From assembly GCF_000003605.2 (NCBI RefSeq), contig NW_003130789.1, positions 1 through 54,263 on the forward strand: a DNA stretch of 54,263 nt, written 5' to 3'. The notes below the pieces were generated by a model, which was not told where the DNA came from, ran no database searches, and worked only from the letters and a program-made list of their open reading frames with translations. This DNA comes from Saccoglossus kowalevskii (lineage: Eukaryota > Hemichordata > Enteropneusta > Harrimaniidae). The position numbers and the translations under genes are program-made. Of this stretch, positions 1 to 14,712 are shown in pieces (the first letter of the stretch is position 1; each line of letters starts with the position of its first letter).

Positions 1-160
1 GTCATCAGGGACATCAACATATCTCAATACAAGTATGTATGTCATCAGGGATATCAACATATGTCAATACAAGTATGTATGTCATCAGGGACATCAACAT
101 ATGTCAATACAAGTATGTATGCCATCAGGGACATCAACATATCTCAATACAAGTATGTAT

Positions 161-640
161 GCCATCAGGGACATCAACATATGTCAATACAAGTATGTAT
201 GTCATCAGGGACATCAACATATCTCATTACAAGTATGTATGTCATCAGGGACATAAACATATGTCAATACAAGTATGTATGCCATCAGGGACATCAACAT
301 ATCTCAATACAAGTATGTATGTCATCAGGGACATCAACATCTCTCATTACAAGTATGTATGTCATCAGGGACATAAACATATGTCATTACAAGTATGTAT
401 GTCATCAGGGACATCAACATATCTCAATACAAGTATGTATGTCATCAGGGACATCAACATATGTCAATACAAGTATGTATGTCATCAGGGACATCAACAT
501 ATCTCATTACAAGTATGTATGTCATCAGGGACATAAACATGTCAATACAAGTATGTATGCCATCAGGGACATCAACATATGTCAATACAAGTATGTATGT
601 CATCAGGGACATCAACATATGTCAATACAAGTATGTATGC
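161..640. repeat. Segmental copy A-a1 (partner 2,242-2,721)
   Basis: This stretch matches 2,242-2,721 monomer by monomer at an offset of 2,081. It includes the unusual 38-bp monomer at 521-558, where one AT of CATAT is missing after 15A. The partner carries the same deletion at 2,602-2,639. Differences are scattered single bases. Confidence 0.75.
521..558. repeat. 38-bp short monomer
   Basis: Two bases (one AT) are missing between the ACATAAAC and GTCAATAC parts, so the register moves by -2. The only other unit with this exact deletion is at 2,602-2,639, in the partner segment. Confidence 0.9.
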
Positions 641-838
641 CATCAGGGACATCAACATATCTCAATACAAGTTTGTATGTCATCAGGGACATCAACATAT
701 GTCAATACAAGTATGTATGCCATCAGGGACATCAACATATCTCAATACAAGAATGTATGTCATCAGAGACATCAACATATATCAATACAAGTATGTATGC
801 CATCAGGGACATCAACATATCTCAATACAAGTATGTAT

Positions 839-1278
839 GTCATCAGGGACATCAACATATCTCATTACAAGTATGTATGTCATCAGGGACATAAAGATAT
901 GTCAATACAAGTATGTATGTCATCAGGGACATAAACATATCTCATTACAAGTATGTATGTCATCAGGGACATAAACATATGTCAATACAAGTATGTATGC
1001 CATCAGGGACATCAACATATGTCAATACAAGTATGTATGTCATCAGGGACATCAACATATCTCATTACAAGTATGTATGTCATCAGGGACATAAACATAT
1101 GTCAATACAAGTATGTATGCCATCAGGGACATCAACATATCTCAATACAAATATGTATGTCATCAGGGACATCAACATCTCTCATTACAAGTATGTATGT
1201 CATCAGGGACATAAACATATGTCAATACAAGTATGTATGCCGTCAGGGACATCAACATATGTCAATACAAGTATGTAT
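839..1278. repeat. Segmental copy A-b1 (partner 30,663-31,102)
   Basis: Eleven monomers match 30,663-31,102 at a constant offset of 29,824. Shared rare changes include 18G (ACATAAAGAT), 33A (ACAAATATG) and 4G (GCCGTC) in the last unit. The match ends exactly where the degenerate patch at 1,279 begins, while the partner continues in register. Confidence 0.8.
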
Positions 1279-1521
1279 GTCATCAAGGTACATCAACATA
1301 TCTCATTACAAGTATGTATGTCATCAGGGACAGAGACATATGTCATTACAAGTTAGGTATACCCATCAGGAACATCAACATATGTCAATACAAGTATGTA
1401 TGTCATCAGGGGACATCAGTATATTCAATACAAGTATGTATGCCATCAGGGACATCGACATATCACGATACAAGTAGGTATGTCATCAGGGACATCAACA
1501 TGTGTCAATACAAGTAGGTAT
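1279..1521. repeat. Degenerate patch of the array
   Basis: Six successive monomers are disturbed. The unit at 1,279 is 41 bp (CATCAAGGTACATC). The unit at 1,320 is 42 bp, with CAGAGACAT and AGTTAGGTATAC. The unit at 1,402 has GGGG and ATATTC. The units at 1,442 and 1,482 carry TCACGATAC, GTAGGTATG and ATGTGTC. The repeat is still recognisable in each and no foreign sequence is inserted. Confidence 0.85.
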
Positions 1522-2241
1522 GTCATCAGGGACATCAACATATGTCAATACAAGTATATATGTCATCAGGGACATCAACATATGTCAATACAAGTATGTA
1601 TGCCATCAGGGACATCAACATATGTCATTACAAGTATGTATGTCATCAGGGACATCAACATATGTCAATACAAATATGTATGTCATCAGGGACATCAACA
1701 TATCTCAATACAAGTATGTATGTCATCAGGGACATCAACATATGTCAATACAAGTATGTATGTCATCAGGGACATCAACATATTTCATTACAAGTATGTA
1801 TGTCATCAGGGACATAAACATATGTCAATACAAGTATGTATGCCATCAGGGACATCAACATATGTCAATACAAGTATGTATGTCATCAGGGACATCAACA
1901 TATCTCAATACAAGTATGTATGTCATCAGGGACATCAACATATGTCAATACAAGTATGTATGTCATCAGGGACATCAACATATGTCAATACAAGTATGTA
2001 TGCCATCAGGGACATCAACATATCTCAATACAAGTATGTATGCCATCAGGGACATCAACATATGTCAATACAAGTATGTATGTCATCAGGGACATCAACA
2101 TATCTCATTACAAGTATGTATGTCATCAGGGACATAAACTTATGTCAATACAAGTATGTATGTCATCAGGGACATAAACATATCTCATTACAAGTATGTA
2201 TGTCATCAGGGACATAAACATATGTCAATACAAGTATGTAT

Positions 2242-2721
2242 GCCATCAGGGACATCAACATATGTCAATACAAGTATGTATGTCATCAGGGACATCAACA
2301 TATCTCATTACAAGTATGTATGTCATCAGGGACATAAACATATGTCAATACAAGTATGTATGCCATCAGGGACATCAACATATCTCAATACAAGTATGTA
2401 TGTCATCAGGGACATCAACATCTCTCATTACAATTATGTATGTCATCAGGGACATAAACATATGTCAATACAAGTATGTATGTCATCAGGGACATCAACA
2501 TATCTCAATACAAGTATGTATGTCATCAGGGACATCAACATATGTCAATACAAGTATGTATGTCATCAGGGACATCAACATATCTCATTACAAGTATGTA
2601 TGTCATCAGGGACATAAACATGTCAATACAAGTATGTATGCCATCAGGGTCATCAACATATGTCAATACAAGCTTGTATGTCATCAAGGACATCAACATA
2701 TCTCAATACAAGTATGTATGC
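2242..2721. repeat. Segmental copy A-a2 (partner 161-640)
   Basis: Second copy of the segment at 161-640, with the same 38-bp monomer at 2,602-2,639. It differs by isolated substitutions such as GGGTCATC at 2,648 and AGCTTG near 2,671. Confidence 0.75.
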
Positions 2722-3719
2722 CATCAGGGACATCAACATATCTCAATACAAGTATGTATGTCATCAGGGACATCAACATATCTCAATAGAAGTATGTATG
2801 TCATCAGGGACATCAACATATCTCATAACAAGTATGTATGTCATCAGGGACATAAACATATGTCAATACAAGTATGTATGTCATCAGGGACATCAACATA
2901 TCTCAATACAAGTATGTATGTCATCAGGGACATCAACATATGTCAATACAAGTATGTATGTCATGAGGGACATCAACATATCTCAATACAAGTATGTATG
3001 TCATCAGGGACATCAACATATATCAATACAAGTATGTATGTCATCAGGGACATCAACATATCTCAATACAAGTATGTATGTCATCAGGGACATCAGCATA
3101 TGTCAATACAAGCATGTATGCCATCAGGGACATCAACATATGTCAATACAAGTATATATGTCATCAGGGACATCAACATATGTCAATACGAGTATGTATG
3201 CCATCAGGGACATCAACATATCTCAATACAAGTATGTATGTCATCAGGGACATCAACATATGTCAATACAAGTATGTATGCCATCAGGGACATCAACATA
3301 TCTCAATACAAGTATGTATGTCATCAGAGACATCAACATATATCAATACAAGTATGTATGTCATCAGGGACATCAATATATGTCAATACAAGTATGTATG
3401 CCATCAGGGACATCGACATATCTTGATACAAGTATGTATGTCATCAGGGACATCAACATATCTCAATACAAGTATGTATGTCATCAGGGACATCAACATA
3501 TGTCAATACAAGTATATATGTCATCAGGGACATCAACATATGTCAATACAAGTATGTATGTCATCAGGGACATCAACATATCTCAATACAAGTATGTATG
3601 TCATCAGGGACATCAACATATTTCAATACAAGTATGTATGTCATCAGGGACATCAACATATCTCATTACAAGTATGTATGTCATCAGGGACATAAACATA
3701 TGTCAATACAAGTATGTAT

Positions 3720-4319
3720 GCAATCAGGGACATCAACATATGTCAATACAAGTATGTATGTCAACAGGGACATCAACATATATCAACACAAGTATGTATG
3801 TCATCAGGGACATCAACATATGTCAATACAAGTATGTATGTCATCAGGGACATCAACATATGTCAATACAAGTATTTATGCCATCAGGGACATCAACATA
3901 TCTCAATACAAGTATGTATGCCATCAGGGACATCAACGTATGTCAATACAATTATGTATGTCATCAGGGACATCAACATATCTCATTACAAGTATGTATG
4001 TCATCAGGGACATAAACATATGTCAATACAAGTATGTATGTCATCAGGGACATAAACATATGTCAATACAAGTATGTATGCCATCAGGGACATAAACATA
4101 TGTCAATACCAGTATATATGTCATCAGGGACATCAACATATCTCATTACAAGTATGTATGTCATCAGGGACATAAACATATGTCAATACAAGTATGTATG
4201 CCATCAGGGACATCAACATATGTCAATACAAGTATGTATGTCATCAGGGACATCAACATATCTCATTACAAGTATGTATGTCATCAGGGACATAAACATA
4301 TGTCAATACAAGTATGTAT
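3720..4319. repeat. Segmental copy A-c1 (partner 13,353-13,952)
   Basis: Fifteen monomers match 13,353-13,952 at offset 9,633. Rare shared markers are GTCAACAGGG (3,760 and 13,393), CAACGTATG, and a 37A unit after two successive 15A units. The copies differ by single bases (GCAATC here, GCCATCATGG in the partner). The end of this segment is itself similar to 4,960-5,239, so 13,353-14,072 looks like a recombinant of the two. Confidence 0.7.
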
Positions 4320-4719
4320 GCCATCAGGGACATCAACATATCTCAATACAAGTATGTATGTCATCAGGGACATCAACATCTCTCATTACAAGTATGTATG
4401 TCATCAGGGACATCAACATATGTCAATACAAGTATGTATGTCATGAGGGACATCAACATATCTCAATACAAGTATGTATGTCATGAGGGACATCAACATA
4501 TATCAATACAAGTATGTATGTCATCAGGGACATCAACATATCTCAATACAAGTACGTATGTCATCAGGGACATCAGCATATGTCAATACAAGCATGTATG
4601 CCATCAGGGACATCAACATATGTCAATACAAGTATATATGTCATCAGGGACATCAACATATGTCAATACAAGTATGTATGCCATCACGGACATCAACATA
4701 TCTCAATACAAGTATGTAT
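4320..4719. repeat. Segmental copy A-d1 (partner 39,133-39,532)
   Basis: Ten monomers match 39,133-39,532 at offset 34,813. Shared rare changes are two successive GTCATGAGGG units, AGTACGTATG, CATCAGCATATG with AGCATG, and GCCATCACGG. A related but less similar copy lies near 11,195-11,600. Confidence 0.75.
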
Positions 4720-7700
4720 GTCATCAGGGACATCAACATATGTCAATACAAGTATGTATGCCATCAGGGACATCAACATATATCAATACAAGTATGTATG
4801 TCATCAGAGACATCAACATATATCAATACAAGTATGTATGCCATCAGGGACATCAACGTATGTCAATACAAGTATGTATGTCATCAGGGACATCAACATA
4901 TCTCATTACAAGTATGTATGTCATCAGGGACATAAACATATGTCAATACAAGTATGTATGTCATCAGGGACATAAACATATGTCAATACAAGTATGTATG
5001 CCATCAGGGACATAAACATATGTCAATACAAGTATATATGTCATCAGGGACATCAACATATCTCATTACAAGTATGTATGTCATCAGGGACATAAACATA
5101 TGTCAATACAAGTATGTATGCCATCAGGGACATCAACATATGTCAATACAAGTATGTATGTCATCAGGGACATCAACATATCTCATTACAAGTATGTATG
5201 TCATCAGGGACATAAACATATGTCAATACAAGTATGTATGCCATCAGGAACATCAACATATGTCAATACAAGTATGTATGTCATCAGGGACATCAAGATA
5301 TGTCAATACAAGTATGTATGCCATCAGGGACATCAACATATGTCAATACAAGTATGTATGTCATCAGGGACATCAACATACGTCAATACAAGTATGTATG
5401 TCATCAGGGACATCAACATATGTCAATACAAGTATGTATGCCATCAGGGACATCAACATATGTCAATACAAGTATGTATGTCATCAGGGACATCAACATA
5501 TCTCAAGACGAGTATGTATGCCATGAGGGACATCAACATATCTCAATACGAGTATGTATGTCATCAGGGACATCAACATATGTCAATACGAGTATGTATG
5601 CCATCAGGGACATCAACATATGTCAATACAAGTATATATGTCATCAGGGACATCAACATATGTCAATACAAGTATGTATGCCATCAGGGACATCAACATA
5701 TCTCAATACAAGTATGTATGTCATCAGGGACATCAACATATGTCAATACAAGTATGTATGCCAACAGGGACATCAACATATCTCAATACAAGTATGTATG
5801 TCATCAGAGACATCAACATATATCAATACAAGTATGTATGTCATCAAGGACATCAACATATGTCAATACAAGTATGTATGCCATCAGGGACATCAACATA
5901 TCTCAATACAAGTATGTATGCCATCAGGGACATCAACATATTTCAATACAAGTATGTATGTCATCAGGGACATCAACATATGTCAATACAAGTATGTATG
6001 TCATCAGGGACATCAACATATCTCATTACAAGTATGTATGTCATCAGGGACATAAACATATGTCAATACAAGTATGTATGCCATCAGGGACATCAACATA
6101 TGTCAATACAAGTATGTATGTCATCAGGGACATCAACATATCTCATTACAAGTATGTATGTCATCAGGGACATAAACATATGTCAATACAAGTATGTATG
6201 CCATCAGTGACATCAACATATCCCAATACAAGTATGTATGTCATCAGGGACATCAACATCTCTCATTACAAGTATGTATGTCATCAGGGACATAAACATA
6301 TGTCAATACAAGTATGTATGTCATCAGGGACATCAACATATCTCAATACAAGTATGTATGTCATCAGGGACATCAACATATCTCAATACAAGTATGTATG
6401 TCATCAGGGACATCAACATATCTCATTACAAGTATGTATGTCATCAGGGACATAAACATATGTCAAAACAAGTATGTATGCCATCAGGGACATCAACATA
6501 TGTCAATACAAGTATGTATGTCATCAGGGACATCAACATATCTCAATACAAGTATGTATGTCATCAGGGACATCAACATATGTCAATACAAGTATGTATG
6601 TCATCAGGGACATCAACATATGTCAATACAAGTATGTATGCCATCAGGGACATCAACATATCTCAATACAAGTATGTATGCCATCAGGGACATCAACATA
6701 TGTCAATACAAGTATGTATGTCATCAGGGACATCAACATATCTCATTACAAGTATGTATGTCATCAGGGACATAAACATATGTCAATACAAGTATGTATG
6801 TCATCAGGGACATAAACATATCTCATTACAAGTATGTATGTCATCAGGGACATAAACATATGTCAATACAAGTATGTATGCCATCAGGGACATCAACATA
6901 TGTCAATACAAGTATGTATGTCATCAGGGACATCAACATATATCAATACAAGTATGTATGTCATCAGGGACATCAACATATGTCAATACAAGTATGTATG
7001 CCATCAGGGACATCAGCATATGTCAATACAAGCATGTATGCCATCAGGGACAACAACATATGTCAATACAAGTATATATGTCATCAGGGACATCAACATA
7101 TGTCAATACAAGTATGTATGCCATCACGGACATCAACATATCTCAATACAAGTATGTATGTCATCAGGGACATCAACATATGTCAATACAAGTATGTATG
7201 CCATCAGGGACATCAACATATCTCAATACAAGTATGTATGTCATCAGAGACATCAACATATATCAATACAAGTATGTATGTCATCAGGGACATCAATATA
7301 TGTCAATACAAGTATGTATGCCATCAGGGACATCGACATATCTCGATACAAGTATGTATGTCATCAGGGACATCAACATATCTCAATACAAGTATGTATG
7401 TCATCAGGGACATCAACATATGTCAATACAAGTATATATGTCATCAGGGACATCAACATATGTCAATACAAGTATTATGTCATCAGGGACATCAACATAT
7501 CTCAATACAAGTATGTATGTCATCAGGGACATCAACATATGTCAATACAAGTATGTATGCCATCAGGGACATCAACATATCTCAATACAAGTATGTATGT
7601 CATCAGAGACATCAACATATATCAATACAAGTATGTATGTCATCAAGGACATCAACATATGTCAATACAAGTATGTATGCCATCAGGGACATCAACATAT

Positions 7701-8638
7701 CTCAATACAAGTATGTATGCCATCAGGGACATCAACATATTTCAATACAAGTATGTATGTCATCAGGGACATCAACATATGTCAATACAAGTATGTATGT
7801 CATCAGGGACATCAACATATCTCATTACAAGTATGTATGTCATCAGGGACATAAACATATGTCAATACAAGTATGTATGTCATCAGGGACATAAACATAT
7901 CTCATTACAAGTATGTATGTCATCAGGGACATAAACATATGTCAATACAAGTATGTATGCCATCAGGGACATCAACATATGTCAATACAAGTATGTATGT
8001 CATCAGGGACATCAACATATCTCATTACAAGTATGTATGTCATCAGGGACATAAACATATGTCAATACAAGTATGTATGCCATCAGGGACATCAACATAT
8101 CTCAATACAAGTATGTATGTCATCAGGGACATCAACATCTCTCATTACAAGTATGTATGTCATCAGGGACATAAACATATGTCAATACAAGTATGTATGT
8201 CATCAGGGACATCAACATATCTCAATACAAGTATGTATGTCATCAGGGACATCAACATATGTCAATACAAGTATGTATGTCATCAGGGACATCAACATAT
8301 CTCATTACAAGTATGTATGTCATCAGGGACATAAACATATGTCAATACAAGTAGGTATGCCATCAGGGACATCAACATATGTCAATACAAGTATGTATGT
8401 CATCAGGGACATCAACATATCTCAATACAAGTATGTATGTCATCAGGGACATCAACATATGTCAATACAAGTATGTATGTCATCAGGGACATCAACATAT
8501 GTCAATACAAGTATGTATGCCATCAGGGACATCAACATATCTCAATACAAGTATGTATGCCATCAGGGACATCAACATATGTCAATACAACTATGTATGT
8601 CATCAGGGACATCAACATATGTCAATACAAGTATGTAT

Positions 8639-9034
8639 GCCATCAGGGACATCAATATATCTCAATACAAGTATGTATGCCATCAGGGACATCAACATAT
8701 GTCAATACAAGTATGTATGTAATCAGGGACATCAACATATGTCAATACAAGTATGTATGCCATCAGGGACATCAACATATCTCAATACAAGTATGTATGC
8801 CATCAGGGACATCAACATATCTCAATACAAGTATGTATGCCATCAGGGACATCAATATATCTCAATACAAGTATGTCATCAGGGATATCAACATATGTCA
8901 ATACAAGTATGTATGCCATCAGGGACATCCACATATCTCAATACGAGTATGTATGTCATCAGGGACATCAATATATCTCAATACGAGTATGTATGCCATG
9001 AGGGACATCAACATATCTCAATACAAGTATGTAT
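8639..9034. repeat. Type B island: QS unit inside the type A zone
   Basis: Ten monomers have type B markers. In order they are GCC-18T, GCC, GTAATC, two GCC-23C units, the 36-bp short monomer (8,839-8,874), a unit with GGGATATC, a unit with ACATCCACAT and 31G, an 18T/31G unit and a GCCATGAGGG unit. This order is repeated at least seven times between 25 and 53 kb. Type A units surround it on both sides. It looks transferred as a block from a type B stretch, or is a remnant of an older common arrangement. Confidence 0.8.
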
Positions 9035-11874
9035 GTCATCAGGGACATCAACATATATCAATACAAGTATGTATGTCATCAGGGACATCAACATATCTCA
9101 ATACAAGTATGTATGTCATCAGGGACATCAACATATCTCAATACAAGTATGTATGTCATCAGGTACATCAATATATCTCAATACAAGTATGTATGCCATC
9201 AGGGACATCAACATATGTCAATACAAGTATGTATGTCATTAGGGACATCAACATATGTCAATACAAGTATGTATGTAATCAGGGACATCAACATATGTCA
9301 ATACAAGTATGTATGCCATCAGGGACATCAACATATCTCAATACAAGTATGTATGTCATCAGGGACATCAACATCTCTCATTACAAGTATGTATGTCATC
9401 AGGGACATAAACATATGTCAATACAAGTATGTATGTCATCAGGGACATCAACATATCTCAATACAAGTATGTATGTCATCAGGGACATCAACATATGTCA
9501 ATACAAGTATGTATGTCATCAGGGACATCAACATATCTCATTACAAGTATGTATGTCATCAGGGACATAAACATATGTCAATACAAGTAGGTATGCCATC
9601 AGGGACATCAACATATGTCAATACAAGTATGTATGTCATCAGGGACATCAACATATCTCAATACAAGAATGTATGTCATCAGGGACATCAACATATGTCA
9701 ATACAAGTATGTATGTCATCAGGGACATCAACATATGTCAATACAAGTCTGTATGCCATCAGGGACATCAACATATCTCAATACAAGTATGTATGCCATC
9801 AGGGACATCAACATATGTCAATACAACTATGTATGTCATCAGGGACATCAACATATCTCATTACAAGTATGTATGTCATCAGGGACATAAACATATGTCA
9901 ATACAAGTATGTATGTCATCAGGGACATAAACATATCTCATTACAAGTATGTATGTCATCAGGGACATAAACATATGTCAATACAAGTATGTATGCCATC
10001 AGGGACATCAACATATGTCAATACAAGTATGTATGTCATCAGGGACATCAACATATCTCATTACAAGTATGTATGTCATCAGGGACAAAAACATATGTCA
10101 ATACAAGTATGTATGTCATCAGGGACATCAACATATCTCAATACAAGTATGTATGTCATCAGGGACATCAGCATATGTCAATACAAGCATGTATGCCATC
10201 AGGGACAACAACATATGTCAATACAAGTATATATGTCATCAGGGACATCAACATATGTCAATACAAGTATGTATGCCATCACGGACATCAACATATCTCA
10301 ATACAAGTATGTATGTCATCAGGGACATCAACATATGTCAATACAAGTATGTATGCCATCAGGGACATCAACATATCTCAATACAAGTATGTATGTCATC
10401 AGGGACATCAACATATCTCATTACAAGTATGTATGCCATCAGGGACATCAACATATGTCAATACAAGTATGTATGTCATCAGGGATATCAATATATCTCA
10501 ATACAAGTATGTATGCCATCAGGGACATCAACATATCTCAATACAAGTATGTATGTCATCAGGGACATCAATATATGTCAATACAAGTATGTATGTCATC
10601 AGGGACATCAACATATCTCATTACAAGTATGTATGTCATCAGGGACATAAACATATGTCAATACAAGTATGTATGTCATCAGGGACATCAACATATCTCA
10701 TTACAAGTATGTATGTCATCAGGGACATAAACATATCTCAATACAAGTATGTATGTCATCAGGGACATCAACATATGTCAATACAAGTATGTATGTCATC
10801 AGGGACATCAACATATGTCAATACAAGTATGTATGCCATCAGGGACATCAACATATCTCAATACAAGTATGTATGCCATCAGGGACATCAACATATGTCA
10901 ATACAACTATGTATGTCATCAGGGACATCAACATATCTCATTACAAGTATGTATGTCATCAGGGACATAAACATATGTCAATACAAGTATGTATGTCATC
11001 AGGGACATAAACATATCTCATTACAAGTATGTATGTCATCAGGGACATAAACATATGTCAATACAAGTATGTATGCCATCAGGGACATCAACATATGTCA
11101 ATACAAGTATGTATGTCATCAGGGACATCAACATATCTCATTACAAGTATGTATGTCATCAGGGACATAAACATATGTCAATACAAGTATGTATGCCATC
11201 AGGGACATCAACATATCTCAATACAAGTATGTATGTCATCAGGGACATCAACATCTCTCATTACAAGTATGTATGTCATCAGGGACATCAACATATGTCA
11301 ATACAAGTATGTATGTCATGAGGGACATCAACATATCTCAATACAAGTATGTATGTCATCAGATACATCAACATATATCAATACAAGTATGTATGTCATC
11401 AGGGACATCAACATATCTCAATACAAGTATGTATGTCATCAGGGACATCAGCATATGTCAATACAAGCATGTATGCCATCAGGGACATCAACATATGTCA
11501 ATACAAGTATATATGTCATCAGGGACATCAACATATGTCAATACAAGTATGTATGCCATCACGGACATCAACATATCTCAATACAAGTATGTATGTCATC
11601 AGGGACATCAACATATGTCAATACAAGTATGTATGCCATCAGGGACATCAACATATGTCAATACAAGTATGTATGTCATCAGAGACATCATCATATATCA
11701 ATACAAGTATGTATGTCATCAGGGACATCAATATATGTCAATACAAGTATGTATGCCATCAGGGACATCGACATATCTCGATACAAGTATGTATGTCATC
11801 AGGGACATCAACATATCTCAATACAAGTATGTATGTCATCAGGGACATCAACATATGTCAATACAAGTATATAT

Positions 11875-12514
11875 GTCATCAGGGACATCAACATATGTCA
11901 ATACAAGTATGTAATTCATCAGGGACATCAACATATGTCAATACAAGTATGTATGCCGTCAGGGACATCAACATATGTCAATACAAGTATGTATGTCATC
12001 AGGGACATCAACATATCTCAAGACGAGTATGTATGCCATGAGGGACATCAACATATGTCAATACAAGTATGTATGTCATCAGGGACATCAACATATGTCA
12101 ATACAAGTATGTAATTCATCAGGGACATCAACATATGTCAATACAAGTATGTATGCCGTCAGGGACATCAACATATGTCAATACAAGTATGTATGTCATC
12201 AGGGACATCAACATATCTCAAGACGAGTATGTATGTCATCAGGGACATCAACATATGTCAATACGAGTATGTATGCCATCAGGGACATCAACATATGTCA
12301 ATACAAGTATGTATGTCATCAGGGATATCAATATATCTCAATACAAGTATGTATGCCATCAGGGACATCAACATATCTCTATACAAGTATGTATGTCATC
12401 AGGGACATCAATATATGTCAATACAAGTATGTATGTCATCAGGGACATCAACATATCTCATTACAAGTATGTATGTCATCAGGGACATAAACATATGTCA
12501 ATACAAGTATGTAT
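11875..12514. repeat. Segmental copy A-e1 (partner 14,073-14,712)
   Basis: Sixteen monomers match 14,073-14,712 at offset 2,198. Inside it a five-monomer (200 bp) unit is itself doubled: the rare junction GTAATTCATC occurs at 11,911 and 12,111, each followed by a GCCGTC unit and a CAAGACGAG unit. The partner shows the same doubling at 14,109 and 14,309, so the inner duplication came first. Confidence 0.8.
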
Positions 12515-13154
12515 GTCATCAGGGACATAAACATATCTCATTACAAGTATGTATGTCATCAGGGACATAAACATATGTCAATACAAGTATGTATGCCATC
12601 AGCGACATCAACATATGTCAATACAAGTATGTATGTCATCAGGGACATCAACATATCTCATTACAAGTATGTATGTCATCAGGGACATAAACATATGTCA
12701 ATACAAGTATGTATGCCATCAGGGACATCAACATATCTCAATACAAGTATGTATGTCATCAGGGACATCAACATCTCTCATTACAAGTATGTATGTCATC
12801 AGGGACATAAACATATGTCAATACAAGTATGTATGTCATCAGGGACATCAACATATCTCAATACAAGTATGTATGTCATCAGGGACATCAACATATGTCA
12901 ATACAAGTATGTATGTCATCAGGGACATCAACATATCTCATTACAAGTATGTATGTCATCAGGGACATAAACATATGTCAATACAAGTATGTATGCCATC
13001 AGGGACATCAACATATGTCAATACAAGTATGTATGTCATCAGGGACTTCAACATATCTCAATACAAGTATGTATGTCATCAGGGACATCAACATATGTCA
13101 ATACAAGTATGTATGTCATCAGGGACATCAACATATGTCAATACAAGTATATAT

Positions 13155-13312
13155 GTCATCAGGGACATCAACATATGTCAATACAAGTATTATGTCATCA
13201 GGGACATCAACATATCTCAATACAAGTATGTATGTCATCAGGGACATCAACATATTTCAATACAAGTATGTATGTCATCAGGGACATCAACATATCTCAT
13301 TACAAGTATTAT
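13155..13312. repeat. Two 39-bp monomers
   Basis: The units at 13,155-13,193 and 13,274-13,312 each lack one G near the end (AGTATTATG instead of AGTATGTATG). The same single-base loss is seen at 7,440, 15,913, 16,472, 19,066, 19,105, 19,895, 26,760, 27,792 and 34,816, so it is a recurrent or inherited lesion. Confidence 0.85.
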
Positions 13313-13352
13313 GTCATCAGGGACATAAACATATGTCAATACAAGTATGTAT

Positions 13353-13952
13353 GCCATCATGGACATCAACATATGTCAATACAAGTATGTATGTCAACAG
13401 GGACATCAACATATATCAATACAAGTATGTATGTCATCAGGGACATCAACATATGTCAATACAAGTATGTATGTCATCAGGGACATCAACATATGTCAAT
13501 AAAAGTATGTATGCCATCAGGGACATCAACATATCTCAATACAAGTATGTATGCCATCAGGGACATCAACGTATGTCAATACAAGTATGTATGTCATCAG
13601 GGACATCAACATATCTCATTACAAGTATGTATGTCATCAGGGACATAAACATATGTCAATACAAGTATGTATGTCATCAGGGACATAAACATATGTCAAT
13701 ACAAGTATGTATGCCATCAGGGACATAAACATATGTCAATACAAGTATATATGTCATCAGGGACATCAACATATCTCATTACAAGTATGTATGTCATCAG
13801 GGACATAAACATATGTCAATACAAGTATGTATGCCATCAGGGACATCAACATATGTCAATACAAGTATGTATGTCATCAGGGACATCAACATATCTCATT
13901 ACAAGTATGTATGTCATCAGGGACATAAACATATGTCAATACAAGAATGTAT
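13353..13952. repeat. Segmental copy A-c2 (partner 3,720-4,319)
   Basis: Second copy of the 3,720 segment with GTCAACAGGG and CAACGTATG. After 13,953 (GCCATCAGGAAC) the sequence matches 5,240 onward (offset 8,713) instead, so a junction between two source segments lies near here. Confidence 0.7.
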
Positions 13953-14072
13953 GCCATCAGGAACATCAACATATCTCAATACAAGTATGTATGTCATCAG
14001 GGACATCAAGATATGTCAATACAAGTATGTATGCCATCAGGGACATCAACATATGTCAATACAAGTATGTAT

Positions 14073-14712
14073 GTCATCAGGGACATCAACATATGTCAAT
14101 ACAAGTATGTAATTCATCAGGGACATCAACATATGTCAATACAAGTATGTATGCCGTCAGGGACATCAACATATGTCAATACAAGTATGTATGTCATCAG
14201 GGACATCAACATATCTCAAGACGAGTATGTATGCCATGAGGGACATCAACATATGTCAATACAAGTATGTATGTCATCAGGGACATCAACATATGTCAAT
14301 ACAAGTATGTAATTCATCAGGGACATCAACATATGTCAATACAAGTATGTATGCCGTCAGGGACATCAACATATGTCAATACAAGTATGTATGTCATCAG
14401 GGACATCAACATATCTCAAGACGAGTATGTATGTCATCAGGGACATCAACATATGTCAATACGAGTATGTATGCCATCAGGGACATCAACATATATCAAT
14501 ACAAGTATGTATGTCATCAGGGATATCAATATATCTCAATACAAGTATGTATGCCATCAGGGACATCAACATATCTCAATACAAGTATGTATGTCATCAG
14601 GGACATCAATATATGTCAATACAAGTATGTATGTCATCAGGGACATCAACATATCTCATTACAAGTATGTATGTCATCAGGGACATAAACATATGTCAAT
14701 ACAAGTATGTAT
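14073..14712. repeat. Segmental copy A-e2 (partner 11,875-12,514)
   Basis: Second copy of the 640-bp segment, including the internal 200-bp doubling marked by GTAATTCATC. Small differences include 23A in one unit (ATATATC near 14,491). Confidence 0.8.

Noticed and set aside
1279-1521. Transposon or foreign insertion in the degenerate patch
   Set aside because: Each disturbed unit still aligns to the monomer over most of its length; there are no inverted ends, target duplications or coding sequence.
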